A stretch of 64,000 nucleotides of DNA from positions 1 through 64,000 of the forward strand of contig JFHB01000006.1 in the NCBI GenBank assembly GCA_000729835.1, written 5' to 3'. This DNA is from Atkinsonella hypoxylon (lineage: Eukaryota > Ascomycota > Sordariomycetes > Hypocreales > Clavicipitaceae). Positions 30,430 through 40,671 of the stretch are shown piece by piece (position 1 is the first letter of the stretch; the number at the start of each line of letters is the position of its first letter). The position numbers and the translations under genes were made by a program. Below the pieces are notes generated by a model. The model saw nothing but the letters and a program-made list of their open reading frames with translations. It did no database searches and had not been told where the DNA came from.

Positions 30430-31796
30430 TTAACTAATGAGTTTTCCCCACCGTGCCAAGATGCATTCCATCAGGTAGATATCGGCTGCGACATCTGTCT
30501 TATCTAGCAGGCCAGACCTTTTACGATTCTGACTTTTTTTCACCGGAATTGGCGTGTCTTCATTGGGAGTCGTGCATTTGTCTTCTCTGGTTGTCTGTGG
30601 CTCTACTTCATGCCTGGCTGGCCGATATTTCTTTGATGATAACTCTCGAACCTGTGGAGAGTGGTCCCTGCAATGAGCGATGGCCCATGTAAATTGCAGC
30701 TGGAACGTCGCAGTGCCATTGTTTTGGATGCACTTAAGCACGGCATCAGAAAGCAGCCACTCTTCGTAGCTCGCAATGGCAGCATGCCTACTATCATCTC
30801 TTTCTTACGGTTTGGACTTTTTTTCGGTTTCTTGGCTGCTTTGTAGTGTATCCTCGTTTGGTCCTGCGAGGTGAATTGTCGTACTGTGCACAGCGCTTCC
30901 TGCATGTACCAGATGCGGCCCCTTGATGTTTCTTCTTGGGTAAGTACTCATCCTCGCTGTCATCCAGCGCCTTTTCCGTATAACCGTTTCGAGCTTGACG
31001 ACGAAGCTGCCTTCGATCATGAACCTCATGCTTAGAATTGTGCAGACTTGCTCTGTCTCCACTATCTCCGCCGACATTATTTGCATGATCGCCCATGCTC
31101 TTCCCAGATGCACCAAGGGGCATCTCATCCTCCGGTCTCCGGGGCCAAATGATAACCGGGTGCCACGCTTTTCTCGCCTTTACTTGACTCGTTGTGTCGA
31201 TTTCATGTTTCTCTGGGCTTTGAGTGGTGCTTAAACTGTCGGTTGGCATGAAGTCATCCCTTTCCATGCTTATACCACTGTGGTTGCAAGAATCTGCAAC
31301 ACTCGCAGGATTAGTCGCGAGGTCAAGATGAAGATGACTGTCTTGATCATATTCTGTTTCTCTGCGATTTCGGTGCTGCGAAGGATACTGGCCATTCCTG
31401 GGCTCTGAATAATTCTTGCAGGGACTGACTGCATGATGTACAGCTGTCGTGACCTTGTCATCTGACCGCTCTGGCAATTCGATGCATGGTGTTTCAACAT
31501 CTCCGACAAAGGCAAAAACCGAGGTTGCCGGGCTTGTTATCGCTGTCCGACTGCAATATTGGCCACCAGCATGTGAATATGACCCGTTCTTGTCAGTCAT
31601 CTCGTCGAGAATCCGACAAGGGGGTTCTAATGTCCTTGTTAAGAGTTCACGAGCGCCATAGCCTGCTGTCAGCTTGCTTACCGGTACACTTCCCGAAGTT
31701 ATCATCCGCAGTTATAACGGACTCGATGATTTCAGCCGTTAACGGAAGTGTGAGGGTCGAGCGTCGCCCTAGCTGGGGAAACGTCATATGCGGCAT
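30430..31796 (-). pseudogene. Frameshifted two-exon gene of unknown function
   Basis: Exon 1 is 31796-31682 (start MPHMTFPQLGRRSTLTLPLT). The intron is 31627-31681 (GTAAGC donor, CTTAAC branch, ATTAG acceptor) and joins in phase to a long frame that ends with TGA at about 30794. After a one-base frame change the reading continues as SYEEWLLSDAVLKCIQNNG, then TATFQLQFTW, a conserved-looking block, and ends at 30430. The spliced product would be about 420-450 aa, rich in Arg/Lys/Ser/Asp, with basic clusters (PRRTKRGYTTKQPRNRKK) suggesting a nuclear location. The EW-L-DAVLK-x10-ATFQLQFTW block resembles fungal proteins often seen near mobile elements (memory, unverified). No enzymatic motif. The frame change lies at an AAGAAAGAGATGAT stretch and may be a true lesion or a sequencing error. 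Confidence 0.55.
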
Positions 31797-32644
31797 TTTT
31801 GCCATTAGCTTAGCCGTATCAAGGTGTATGAATCATGCTGTCCACACGTGTAGGCAGCAGAAGGAGGCCTCCGTTAAGAGGTCCATTGTTGTAAAGAGAT
31901 AGGCGAAGAGCATAGAGTGCCTGAAAGTGATGATTCTGGTTGCGGGAACTGTTCCACCGGTCTGGAGAGGCGAAAGCGCCTTTACTCGCAAGGGATTGCA
32001 GAGTAAGTCGCTTTGAGGAAGAGTTCCGGCTACCTTCCAAGCATGACGGATAGTCGTCAACACATAGGTAAAGAGATCCACCGAAGTGCATCCACGGGCG
32101 CAATGTCGAGGCGGCAAAAATGAGCGGAGCCTGAAAAGCAAGGTGACCAGCAGACTTTGAGTGAGAAGATTAGGAGCGCAGAAGGTAAGTGTACAAGCCG
32201 ACGCACGAGATAAGAAGACGGTCTATATATACTCGCGGTAGCTTCTGGTGGAGCCCCAAGGATGCGGTGGACCAGTAGCGATGGACCAGTAGCGGCGATG
32301 GCGCCTTACCCGATCGAGGGTGCCGCCAAACCTGGTGGGAAAATACCTCTCTCTGCCTCTTTCTCCTATTTCTATAGCACGTTAATTTGATAAAATACAC
32401 TTTTTTTTCTTTCAATTTCCTGGTGAGTTCTTAGTATAAAAAACGAAAATAAAAATAAAAAATAAAAATAAAAAAACTCCTTGTTTGTATTTACGTGAAG
32501 CAGAAAGCTAGAAAGAAAGAAACGAAATTGAACTAGAGGGAATCAGTGCTCACTAACAGATTTAGCAGGTTGTCTTAGGTACCTAGTAGTAGGTTTGAAG
32601 CAGGAGGGAATCGTGGGTGTAAATGAAGACCAACTAACCCTCTT
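31797..32644. other. Intergenic, A/T microsatellites
   Basis: Contains an AAAAT-type microsatellite at about 32437-32475 and a GAAA-rich stretch. No gene recognised. Confidence 0.45.
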
Positions 32645-32677
32645 GCACGGTATAAAGGGGGGTCTAACCGAACATTT
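32645..32677 (+). promoter_or_regulatory. TATA/poly-G promoter-like motif
   Basis: GCACGGTATAAAGGGGGG followed by TCTAACCGAACATTT. The TATA element lies about 120 bp upstream of the ATG at 32774. A near copy lies at 18017-18049, with the same spacing between the TATA, G-run and CAACCG/TAACCG parts. Confidence 0.5.
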
Positions 32678-32773
32678 AGTGTGGCGTGGGCACGTCGCAA
32701 TTTTACAATTTTTCCATAGCTAGAAATGAAAGTGCGACTTTTCTTTCTGTAAACCACTGCTGAAATACTAACA

Positions 32774-33211
32774 ATGGCTTCTAGTACAAACGCGTCTTCT
32801 CTTGCTGGCCAAAAGCGAAAGCGCAAGGAAGCCGCTGAAGGAATCATCGAAGAGATCGAAAAACTTCGAGCTGTCGGACCGGTGAGTCCATATATTGAGA
32901 GAATTGGTGATGTTTTCTAGAAGAAAGCTAATCTATCTCTACAGAAAGGCGAGAAAGACGACGACCAGGAGCTCCTTCTAGTAGGCTGGGCTGCGTTTCG
33001 CAAGGCGATCAACGCGATAAACAAGCTCCCAAACATCGTAGATACGCGGACTACACCCAGTTCTCCTCCTATTGAAGCTGACGAGCTAAGCCAGGCAATG
33101 AGCCACGAAGGCTTCGTTCGTGAGTTTTCTGATTGGGCCGGTCCAGCAGTAAAATGTGTCGGTCGCATGGAGACAATGGTAAAAAAGAGTGAAGAAAAAA
33201 GGTTGAAATAA
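32774..33211 (+). CDS. Small two-exon protein, unknown function
   Basis: Exons 32774-32881 and 32945-33211, with a canonical 63-nt intron (GTGAGT ... CTACAG), phase 0. 124 aa beginning MASSTNASSLAGQKRKRKEA, with a basic nuclear-type motif, followed by a helical acidic segment (EGIIEEIEKLR), GWAAFRKAINAINKLPNIVD and a C-terminal half with EFSDWAGPAVKCVGRMETM. A second intron (33179-33226, GTAAAA ... GCAAGCAG) would replace the last ten codons by GMGNEAAKDKSRGYT ending at 33274; that alternative exon has better coding character. No family recognised. Preceded by a TATA-containing motif that recurs at 18.0 kb, so the gene may belong to a repeated or mobile unit. Confidence 0.6.
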
Positions 33212-34404
33212 ATCTTTTGCAAGCAGGGAATGGGAAACGAGGCCGCCAAAGACAAGAGCCGCGGCTACACCTAATAGACCGCGGTGAGTCAACGCACAAC
33301 AGAGATCACCCTGAGGTTTTCCAGAGCCGAATTCAATGAGGTGATATATTGGTAGATTTGTAGGAAGAAATGGGATGCCCCTTCAACCCTATTCCTAGAC
33401 CACATCAAGAAACTTTGCAATTCTTCTAGCATCATTAATAGGCCGACTTACCTAAATTAAGCCCAGCTAAGATGTGATCGACATCACTTGTCTCATGAGA
33501 TCGTACCTGTGCTGGACAGCTACGATGTAAACCCCAGCGACAGTGGCCATGCGGAGCCGTCTCAGGAAGCCCTGGAAGCACAGAAAAAGCATCGTAAGTG
33601 TCACTCGAAATCGTTCCCCCGAGAGACTATCCCGAACTCCTTGACAGTGACTGGGATGACTTTCTTTCTTAATGAAGTTGAGATACATATTAGTGAAGAG
33701 GAAACTTCGTCTTTTAGTCTTGACTTGGCAGGTTTTTGTATTAAGCACTACAACAATGTTCACAGGTTGACCTTGAGTTCTTGTATGTAGATTCGGTTTG
33801 GACGAGAGCAGGTTCAGCTTGCGGTTGCAATGGCGCACACTACCACTTACTGGCTCGGACTGATCGTAGTCTAGGCTTCTCCATGTATTAGATTGAATAG
33901 TAGCGCGATTGCTTCTAGATCTTTGCCTTGGGCCATTAGTTGTTTTGATGTATATTCGGGCAGTCAGAGTTCCCATCACTGGGTGGACAGAGTAAGTTCG
34001 AATTCAAGGTAGGACCCACCTCGTTCTCGGTGCTCGGTGTTCAGATGGGAATGGCATAATCTACGGAATACGGAGTACGGAGGGGCAAATATCTCATGTC
34101 AGGTTCAAGTGGGGCCTGAGCACGACCTAAGTCGGCAAGCGGTGACCCAGGTTTTGCATGATGCTAATAGGTAGGTACTCAGGTAGGTACCCGGGTACCT
34201 TGTAAACCTTGACGGTGGAATATCATCAATTAACAGCAGCTTTAGCAGCGAATAAGTTCAGCAGTTTCTTTAGACAACGGTCACTAATTCACATCGCCCT
34301 GCTGCGTACCATTCTGCCACCATTAGAAAAAAAAAAAATTGCCTCACTTAGGCCTCAGATTCTATCGCTAGTTTTGCTACTCTCTCTAGGTATGGAACGT
34401 AAAA

Positions 34405-34465
34405 CTATCTATCTACCTACCTACCTAGGTAGTAGGTACCTAGGTAGTAGGTACCTAGGTACCTA
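34405..34465. repeat. (ACCT)n/(AGGT)n palindromic cluster
   Basis: Tetranucleotide runs CTATCTAT, then ACCTACCTACCTAGGTAG, then three alternations of TAGGTACCTAGG. Similar words recur at 1180, 1542, 34170, 54085, 54455 and 58845. Confidence 0.8.
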
Positions 34466-34626
34466 ACATCAGGGTGGCCCTAGTCCCCAAAATTTAAAGT
34501 GTTGGGTTTGGCACAGATGTAGCTACAGTCGCCCGTAGTAGGTTGCGCTGGCCTTGACTTGCCAGGGGCACGCACCTTCATCTGCTCGTCGACGTCCCTG
34601 AGTCGGAGCCGTCCACTTACTCGGCC

Positions 34627-34656
<30 letters not shown>
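34627..34656. repeat. CAT trinucleotide microsatellite
   Basis: About ten copies of CAT/ATC in the upstream region of the ORMDL gene. Confidence 0.9.
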
Positions 34657-34660
<4 letters not shown>

Positions 34661-35228
34661 CTTTCTGTCGTCTCCATCAACATCAACATCGGCCTTTTCC
34701 CATCACCACGTTCGCTGCCCGCGTCTCTTCTATGCGCGCTACTATCGCCTCGCTCAGGTATTCACCACATTTGCCCAACTAAATCGTGCACAACCACGCT
34801 CTGTATTCGTACTCAGAATTTATCCGATTCCTCCAGTCTTAACGACTTTCCCCCGTTCCTTCCACCACCCCGAACGTGATCAACGATCCGGCTTGGCCGA
34901 TTCATCTGCTCGCCGTCTCAAACCAAGCGAATTTTGTAAGATTATCAGCGGTCTAATCTCTTTGCACCCTCGGCTTCGAATTGCTCAGAATCCTTCGTCA
35001 CACCCAAGTGCATTCATCTGTGTCGCTGTTTCGCGGTCATCGACAAAGAGAGACTGCGGCACGTTCGTTATCGGTGCTATCTATACACTGTTATAGACCA
35101 CCCTGTTTCCTCCATTTCTCTTGACACCCGACAATACCGCCAAACTGTCTCCCCCAATTCTTCTTCAGCGTACCGTCTCCTACGACGCGGGCACCAAACC
35201 TCCGCGTCGTGGAAGCATATACCTAGAC

Positions 35229-35996
35229 ATGGCCGACCGCAATAGTTCATCTCGTAGGAGGAGATCCAGCAGCATATTGCAAGTCTATCATGAACCTCCT
35301 GAAACCCTGGAACAGATCAGTGATCAAGCCGCTCTGCCCAATTTAAACGCGAATTGGACAAGTGCAAAAGGTACGCTTCTTTTTGCCCAGATGGCGGGCG
35401 CCACTGTGCCCCTTATATATGCCCAACAAAAGGCAAATCTTTGTCAACAGCCACCTTTATACTCCCTCTCTATGCGCTCGTGGCCCTTGAATGGCTCTTC
35501 CTTGCTCTGCTAATGTATTGGATGTTAATGCAGGCGCCTGGACCATCCACATCGTACTGATCGCCGCTTTGAAAATATTCTACGACGTCATCCCCGGTGT
35601 CTCGCAAGAGACTTCTTGGACGTTGACAAACATGACGTACATGTTTGGCTCATATATCATGTTCCACTATGTGCGTGGTGTTCCGTTCGAGTTCAACAGC
35701 GGTGCATTTGACAACTTGAATATGTGGGAGCAAATCGACAATGGCGCTCAATACACACCGACCAAGAAGTTCCTGCTTAGCGTCCCGATCGTGCTCTTTC
35801 TCCTAAGCACACACTACACTCACTACGATCTGGCCTATTTCATCATTAACTTTTTGGCTGTCTTGGCCGTGGTCATTCCAAAGCTCCCATTTGTAAGTGT
35901 GCCAGCTTGCTTCTTGCGACTTCACTTCTGACTTGGTGTCAACAGAGCCACAGAATGCGGTTCGGTCTGTTCTCAGGACCCCCAGAGGAGGATTAG
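35229..35996 (+). CDS. orm1: ORMDL-family sphingolipid regulator
   Basis: Three exons: 35229-35370, 35534-35892 and 35946-35996. Introns of 163 and 53 nt have GTACGC/GTAAGT donors and CAG acceptors; phases agree; 183 aa, the normal size. ORMDL/Orm proteins sit in the ER membrane and inhibit serine palmitoyltransferase, the first step of sphingolipid synthesis. Seen: the Arg/Ser-rich N-terminus SSRRRRSSSIL, matching the region phosphorylated in yeast Orm1/Orm2, and NANWTSAKGAWTIHIVLI. The first membrane segment starts at IHIVLIAALKIFYDVIPGV. The signature SWTLTNMTYMFGSYIMFHYV follows, then GVPFE, the WEQIDNGAQYTPTKKFL motif, two further membrane segments and a C-terminal GPPEED. The ATG follows a long TA-poor leader; an upstream in-frame TTG is ignored. 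Confidence 0.95.
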
Positions 35997-36740
35997 AACT
36001 TCATGTCGGAGATTGCAGGCGCACGGAGGCGCTGATTGAGATTTTGAACAGAGGCCTACTACACCGTAAGCGCATTCATTATTTTATAAAATCAGAAGAG
36101 TCCATGGCATGCATTTTGGTGAGGTTCACGAAAAAAGCACAACTGCTTTGCAAGCATCGATGGTGCGCGGCTTTCTGCCACAAAACGAAACGCCTCTTGG
36201 CTTCATTGTCGGATATGGCTATCAAGCAGAAATTGGATCCAAGACACCAGCCGCATCTTTTTGTGACTTCAAATTACGTACATCAATGACAGTCGAAGCG
36301 AAATCTTCATCCGCTGACCACGCGTGATCTTATCTGTGTCCATGAAATTGTGGGACTTTTTGAGGTTCCTAATAGATTCTAATAAAGCAGATTCCGTATA
36401 TTGACTATTAAAATTACTATGAGACGCAAGGACACTATCCATCACCATAATATCTTGACAATCTTGTGTGGATGGAAGTAGTAAAAAAAAAAAAGCACAT
36501 TTTGCTAACCTCCCGCATTAGTCTCTATGTTGGCACTTCCCATGACATCTGTCCAACACCACCGTGGGGATGACGATAATGTGGTCTTCTCAGTCTTGAT
36601 GCCAACGTCAGGCAGGTTTGTACTTTTCATGGTGTTCCGGCCAGCCGGGGCTTGTCGATAGCTCCCGTTTTCCCTTCCGAACGTCTTGGAATGCACGACG
36701 CCGCAGTGATGATACTAGCCCCTAATGGCGATTCGCCTTC
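35997..36740. other. Convergent 3' flanks
   Basis: Between the ORMDL gene and the wall-protein gene. Short frames only; a poly-A run lies at 36482-36494. Confidence 0.5.
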
Positions 36741-38051
36741 TTAGACGAGGAACAGTCCTGCGACGAAGACTGCGACCAAGGTCAGGCCCGAGGCCGCGGC
36801 ACTCTGGATGCCCCCGCTGACAGGCACGGGGCTCGGGCAGCTGCCGACCCTGGTGCGGTTGTTGCTGGGAACGGGAACAATACATGGTCCCCCCGTGGGC
36901 CGAGCGACGGCAGCACTTGTGCTATTTGGGCGACAGCTGGTAGTCGTGGGAGCGGGCTGAGTGCAGGTAGAAGTGGTGGTGGTGGTGCATGCTTGGCGAG
37001 CTTTGAGCGCCTGTTTGGAACTACTTGCGCGTGGGCAACCCGGGTCACCCTTGTTACAGGGACGCATGTGCTCGTCTTTATATTCAGCCGGATAGGCAGC
37101 ATCACCGGCCTCAATATTCAACAATATACTAGTTGGCCCAGATTCCTCAGCTGTCGTGGTGGTAGTAGTTGTTTCCTCTGTTGTGGTGGTAGTAGTAGTT
37201 GTTTCCTCTGTTGTGGTGGTAGTAGTGGTTGTTTCCTCTGTTGTGGTGGTAGTGGTTGTTTCCTCTGTTGTGGTGGTAGTAGTGGTTGTTTCCTCTGTTG
37301 TGGTGGTAGTAGTGGTTGTTTCCTCTGTTGTGGTGGTAGTAGTGGTTGGTTCCTCAGTTGTTGAGGTTGTTGTTGTAGTTCCAGGGTCAAGTGTTGTAGT
37401 GATAGTAGTCGTAGTTGGATCAGAGGATGTCGTGGTAGTGGTCTCACTAGTTGTTGGCGTGACAGTCTGTGTACAACCGCAGGAAGTAGCCGTGTCAGTG
37501 CTAGTTGACGTGGTTCCAATAGTAGTTGTCATGTCAGTAGCGGAGGAAGAAGTTGTAGTCCCAGGATCACAGGCGGGAGTAGTAGGAGAAGGAGCGCAAG
37601 TGCAGGTTGGCTTTTCAGGACAACATTGAGTCGCCTTCTCAGGGCAACACTCGGGCGTCTTGTCAGGACAGCACCCAGTTGGTTTCTCAGGACAGCATTT
37701 AGAAGGGCAATCACCGCCGCACTGGGAGCAAGAAGGTTCGCCGCATGGGCGCTCCGGGCAGCATCCGGCTTTCTGCCCTGCGTTCACCTCCAGAACCTCA
37801 GCCGCCTTCTGCTCCTCCGAGCCGACGATAGGCTTGATAGGGAACTCCCGAGCAACGACACCATGCCCGAGGCTGGGGTCGGAGGCCACAGGGTTAACGG
37901 GCTGCAAGTTGCGGAACTCAGGACGCTCCTCCTTCTTCGAGGGCTGCGGGTACAAGACGGGCGCATTGACAAAGCCAAGTGCGTCTGCGGCCGGGAGAGC
38001 CTGAGCGCCTTCGAGAAGGACGGTGATCAAAAGAAGAGTCTCGACCTTCAT
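36741..38051 (-). CDS. GPI-anchored Cys/Thr-rich cell-wall protein
   Basis: 436 aa, single exon. Residues 1-19 are a signal peptide (MKVETLLLITVLLEGAQA). After a Pro/Glu-rich segment comes a cysteine cluster with repeated CCPEK/CCPDK units (about residues 96-152), reminiscent of proline-framed double-cysteine motifs. A long Ser/Thr domain follows, made of near-identical TTTTTTEE units (about residues 210-305), expected to be heavily O-mannosylated. The C-terminus has a small-residue omega site region (SGGIQSAAASG) followed by a hydrophobic tail LTLVAVFVAGLFLV without basic residues, the typical GPI-anchor signal. Likely cell-wall or plasma-membrane surface protein; role in adhesion is inferred only from architecture. 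The internal repeat should make length polymorphic between strains. Confidence 0.82.
   Translation of the reverse strand: MKVETLLLITVLLEGAQALPAADALGFVNAPVLYPQPSKKEERPEFRNLQPVNPVASDPSLGHGVVAREFPIKPIVGSEEQKAAEVLEVNAGQKAGCCPERPCGEPSCSQCGGDCPSKCCPEKPTGCCPDKTPECCPEKATQCCPEKPTCTCAPSPTTPACDPGTTTSSSATDMTTTIGTTSTSTDTATSCGCTQTVTPTTSETTTTTSSDPTTTTITTTLDPGTTTTTSTTEEPTTTTTTTEETTTTTTTTEETTTTTTTTEETTTTTTTEETTTTTTTTEETTTTTTTTEETTTTTTTAEESGPTSILLNIEAGDAAYPAEYKDEHMRPCNKGDPGCPRASSSKQALKARQACTTTTTSTCTQPAPTTTSCRPNSTSAAVARPTGGPCIVPVPSNNRTRVGSCPSPVPVSGGIQSAAASGLTLVAVFVAGLFLV
37140..37360. repeat. In-frame 24/27-bp tandem repeat
   Basis: About seven to eight copies of a unit encoding TTTTTTEE (24-27 bp) inside the wall-protein gene. 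Unit lengths differ by whole codons, so the frame is preserved. Third-base differences (GTA versus GTG on the plus strand) allow individual copies to be distinguished. Confidence 0.85.
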
Positions 38052-40671
38052 CTTTTCGACTTTGCGTCAACTCCGAGTCTGATAAGAGGGAGAGATGATA
38101 AGGGAAAGGGGGAGGGAAATGAGAGCGAGCGGATGTCCAAGATACGGGCTCAGGCAAAACCCAGGAATAGTCGTGGATCTATCTGGCTTTGAAAAAAGAA
38201 TCTGGGACAAGGGAAAAGGAGGAGTATGACTCATGCTGCTGTTGGGAAAACAACGCAGCTTTATAATCGTCGTGGCATCGAGAAAAGACAACAGAGTGAG
38301 TTATGCTTCTTACACTTACGGGGGAGCAACTCTGCGTAGTGGCGAATGAGGGGAAATGCAATCATCACAAAAAGTCAATTGCACGATTATAAGAGCCGAC
38401 GAGACACTAGCGCATGCCCATGTACGCCTCGAGGTGTCGTCGAACCAAGCTGTAAAAAAGCTTCAAGATGCAACTTCACAAGCCAAAAGATGCTATGCTC
38501 ACTACGCCACCAACGGTTCCTGCGCGTTAAGCTTTTGGCACCTCTTCCGCGATTGGCTGAGGGGAGGAAATAAACATTGTGACTTAAGCCTTTGGTTGCT
38601 TTGCTAGTTATCTCGCAACCAGACTTGATATATCCGAGCTGTTGGACTTACATGTTGCCTTATACTCAGGGGCACACCAGGTACACCAGCAGAAGCACAT
38701 GTCCCGAGCTGTTCGAAAGAACAATGTGGCTCTGTACTCCCTGGAAGCTACCACCACCTGCAGAAAGTACATGGCCATCCGCGGGAATGGCAATCACACT
38801 ACAAGGGAGCTCCCGGTTTCCGCCAAACACGAAGCGAGCTTCACTCTATACGTCCCCGGCGCTAGCTTCTCTGGCCGTCCCCTCCCCGCCACGCGGAAAC
38901 CCAGAAATCCCGCGTAAATAACACGGCCTCACTCGCGGGCTTCTCTCTGCCGGTGCCGGTGCCAGCCGAGCGTGGTGGCCGCTCGCTCAGCTCACATGCG
39001 ACCAACTCCGTCAACCATCAACGCCTCATCGTATAAGACTTGGCCCCCCCCCCCCCTCCCCCCGTCTTCCCAACTCCATCGCACCACCTCACCAAGATGT
39101 TTCCGTCATAGATCAGCTCTTAGTCAAAAGTCTATCAGGCCAATGGCCTGACAATCCCCCCCCCCCCCCAAGCTGCTATCTATTCGGCAATGCCAAGCCA
39201 AAACGCCCGCTTCGCATCCAGCCATGAGGCTAACTCGGCTCTACGACAAACGCGCCGAGGACGCCCGATTCGCGATTCTACCAGCCTCTTCCGCCACGGA
39301 CCATGCCAAGCATCCGAGGGCCGCTCCGAGCGCGCCATTGAGCTCTGATTTTTCCAGTCCAAGCTGCATCTGTTCCTGGCGCGAAACCATCAACGCCGAC
39401 GCCAAAAGAGGGGACCCCTTTCTGCACCCAACTTCCATGGCCTAGAGCAAGAGGCAAATCAATACGAAGCTGTTGTTGTTTTTTTCGTAATTGTTGGGGG
39501 AAAACTTGTGCCTAGACGTCATGGAATCCTCGTCCTCCGCCACAAGACAAATCATGCTTCGACTCGCCTACGTTAGTCCCCCCCCCCTCCCCCCCCTCCC
39601 CTATTCCATCGTTCCAAGACGCGCGGTATCATCAGGCTATTCTATCTGCGGTAGGGTCGAAGTTCTTGGATCCGGCATCTACATAGGCTACGGCCAATAG
39701 CCAGAGGACGATAAAAATTGGTGGGGATGACAAGGAGGGCATTTCACAATGTCGAGATCAGAGTCCAATGCCCAGACGTAAAACTTTCTTGCCTCCCCCC
39801 TTTCCATGCCCTTATCCCATATTTCATAACCTCTTCATTTCATGTGATGAAAGACCAAGAAAAATTACTTTCAACTTAATTTACCGCAGTCTCCTGGAGA
39901 GTTTTTCCCCCGTCACGCCCTCTACGACACCATCTTCTTGGACGCCGACGAGACAGAGTTTACTCTCGTTACCTGTCCACCATCCTAGCTTAGTTCCAGC
40001 CGGAGGGGCATAAATCGCCTCCTCTGCCCGGACGGCCTTATCGTTGCTGATAGTGTTGCGCAGGGTTCGCGTAGCTATGCGTTGAGGACAGTGGCGAGTT
40101 TGGGAGCAAGGGGCTATGGAACCTGCATGCTGAGGCTGTTCGCAAATTCAATGACCGAAACCGAAACCGGGGGAGATGAGGCTCGAGACGGTCCTCGTGC
40201 CCTGGGATGGATTTAGCTTGATCAGGCTTGTTGACGAAATGAGCATGCGTGTGAATTATATAATTATTCAGGGGCCACATGGAGTGTTGGAGTGATCTAA
40301 GGCTCGGCGCAAAGACATGCTATTTATTGATGGGATTAATAGCTGGGATTTAGTTTTCTGAAAAATAAAATAAAAAGTCATTTATTGGGATATCATCGCT
40401 TATTTCTCGACACATGCAGGCGTCGCAATAGTGAAATACTACCCACATTCAAGAACAGTCCGGATTGTCAAAAAACCATCCGTCCACCGATACCGTCGTG
40501 AACCCAGGCAAAAAAGGCACCACCACCTCATCCATTAAAAGGGCCCATTTGCATCTCATCACTTTCCAAGTCGTGAAAGGCCCCCGCCATGTTGCCTCAC
40601 ACGCCAAACCAAGTCGCTTCGGAAAACCTCACTCGTGTCGCTGGACGTAGATTCAAGCAAGGAGTTCTCAT
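38052..40671. other. Large intergenic region with poly-C tracts
   Basis: No gene recognised in 2.6 kb. Holds long C homopolymers at about 39045-39062, 39157-39169 and 39578-39601. Overlapping frames at 38592-38921 lack family or signal features. The left part is the promoter of the wall-protein gene (minus); the right part is 3' flank of the SUR7/PalI-like gene. Confidence 0.5.

Larger units (their letters stand above)
33275..35228. other. Intergenic with possible gene fragment and simple repeats
   Basis: 33488-33660 has a plus-strand frame (SHEIVPVLDSYDVNPSDSGH) ending at a good GTAAGT donor at about 33597. It might be an exon fragment but has no start or family. The right half (34.2-35.2 kb) is the promoter and leader of the ORMDL gene, with the repeats listed separately. 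Confidence 0.4.

Noticed and set aside
30794..30796. Intron explaining the frame change in the 30.4-31.8 kb gene
   Set aside because: A GTAAGA donor exists but no downstream AG gives the required phase within a reasonable length.
38592..38921. 109-aa and 91-aa overlapping frames
   Set aside because: No signal peptide, motif, or codon preference distinguishing one frame.
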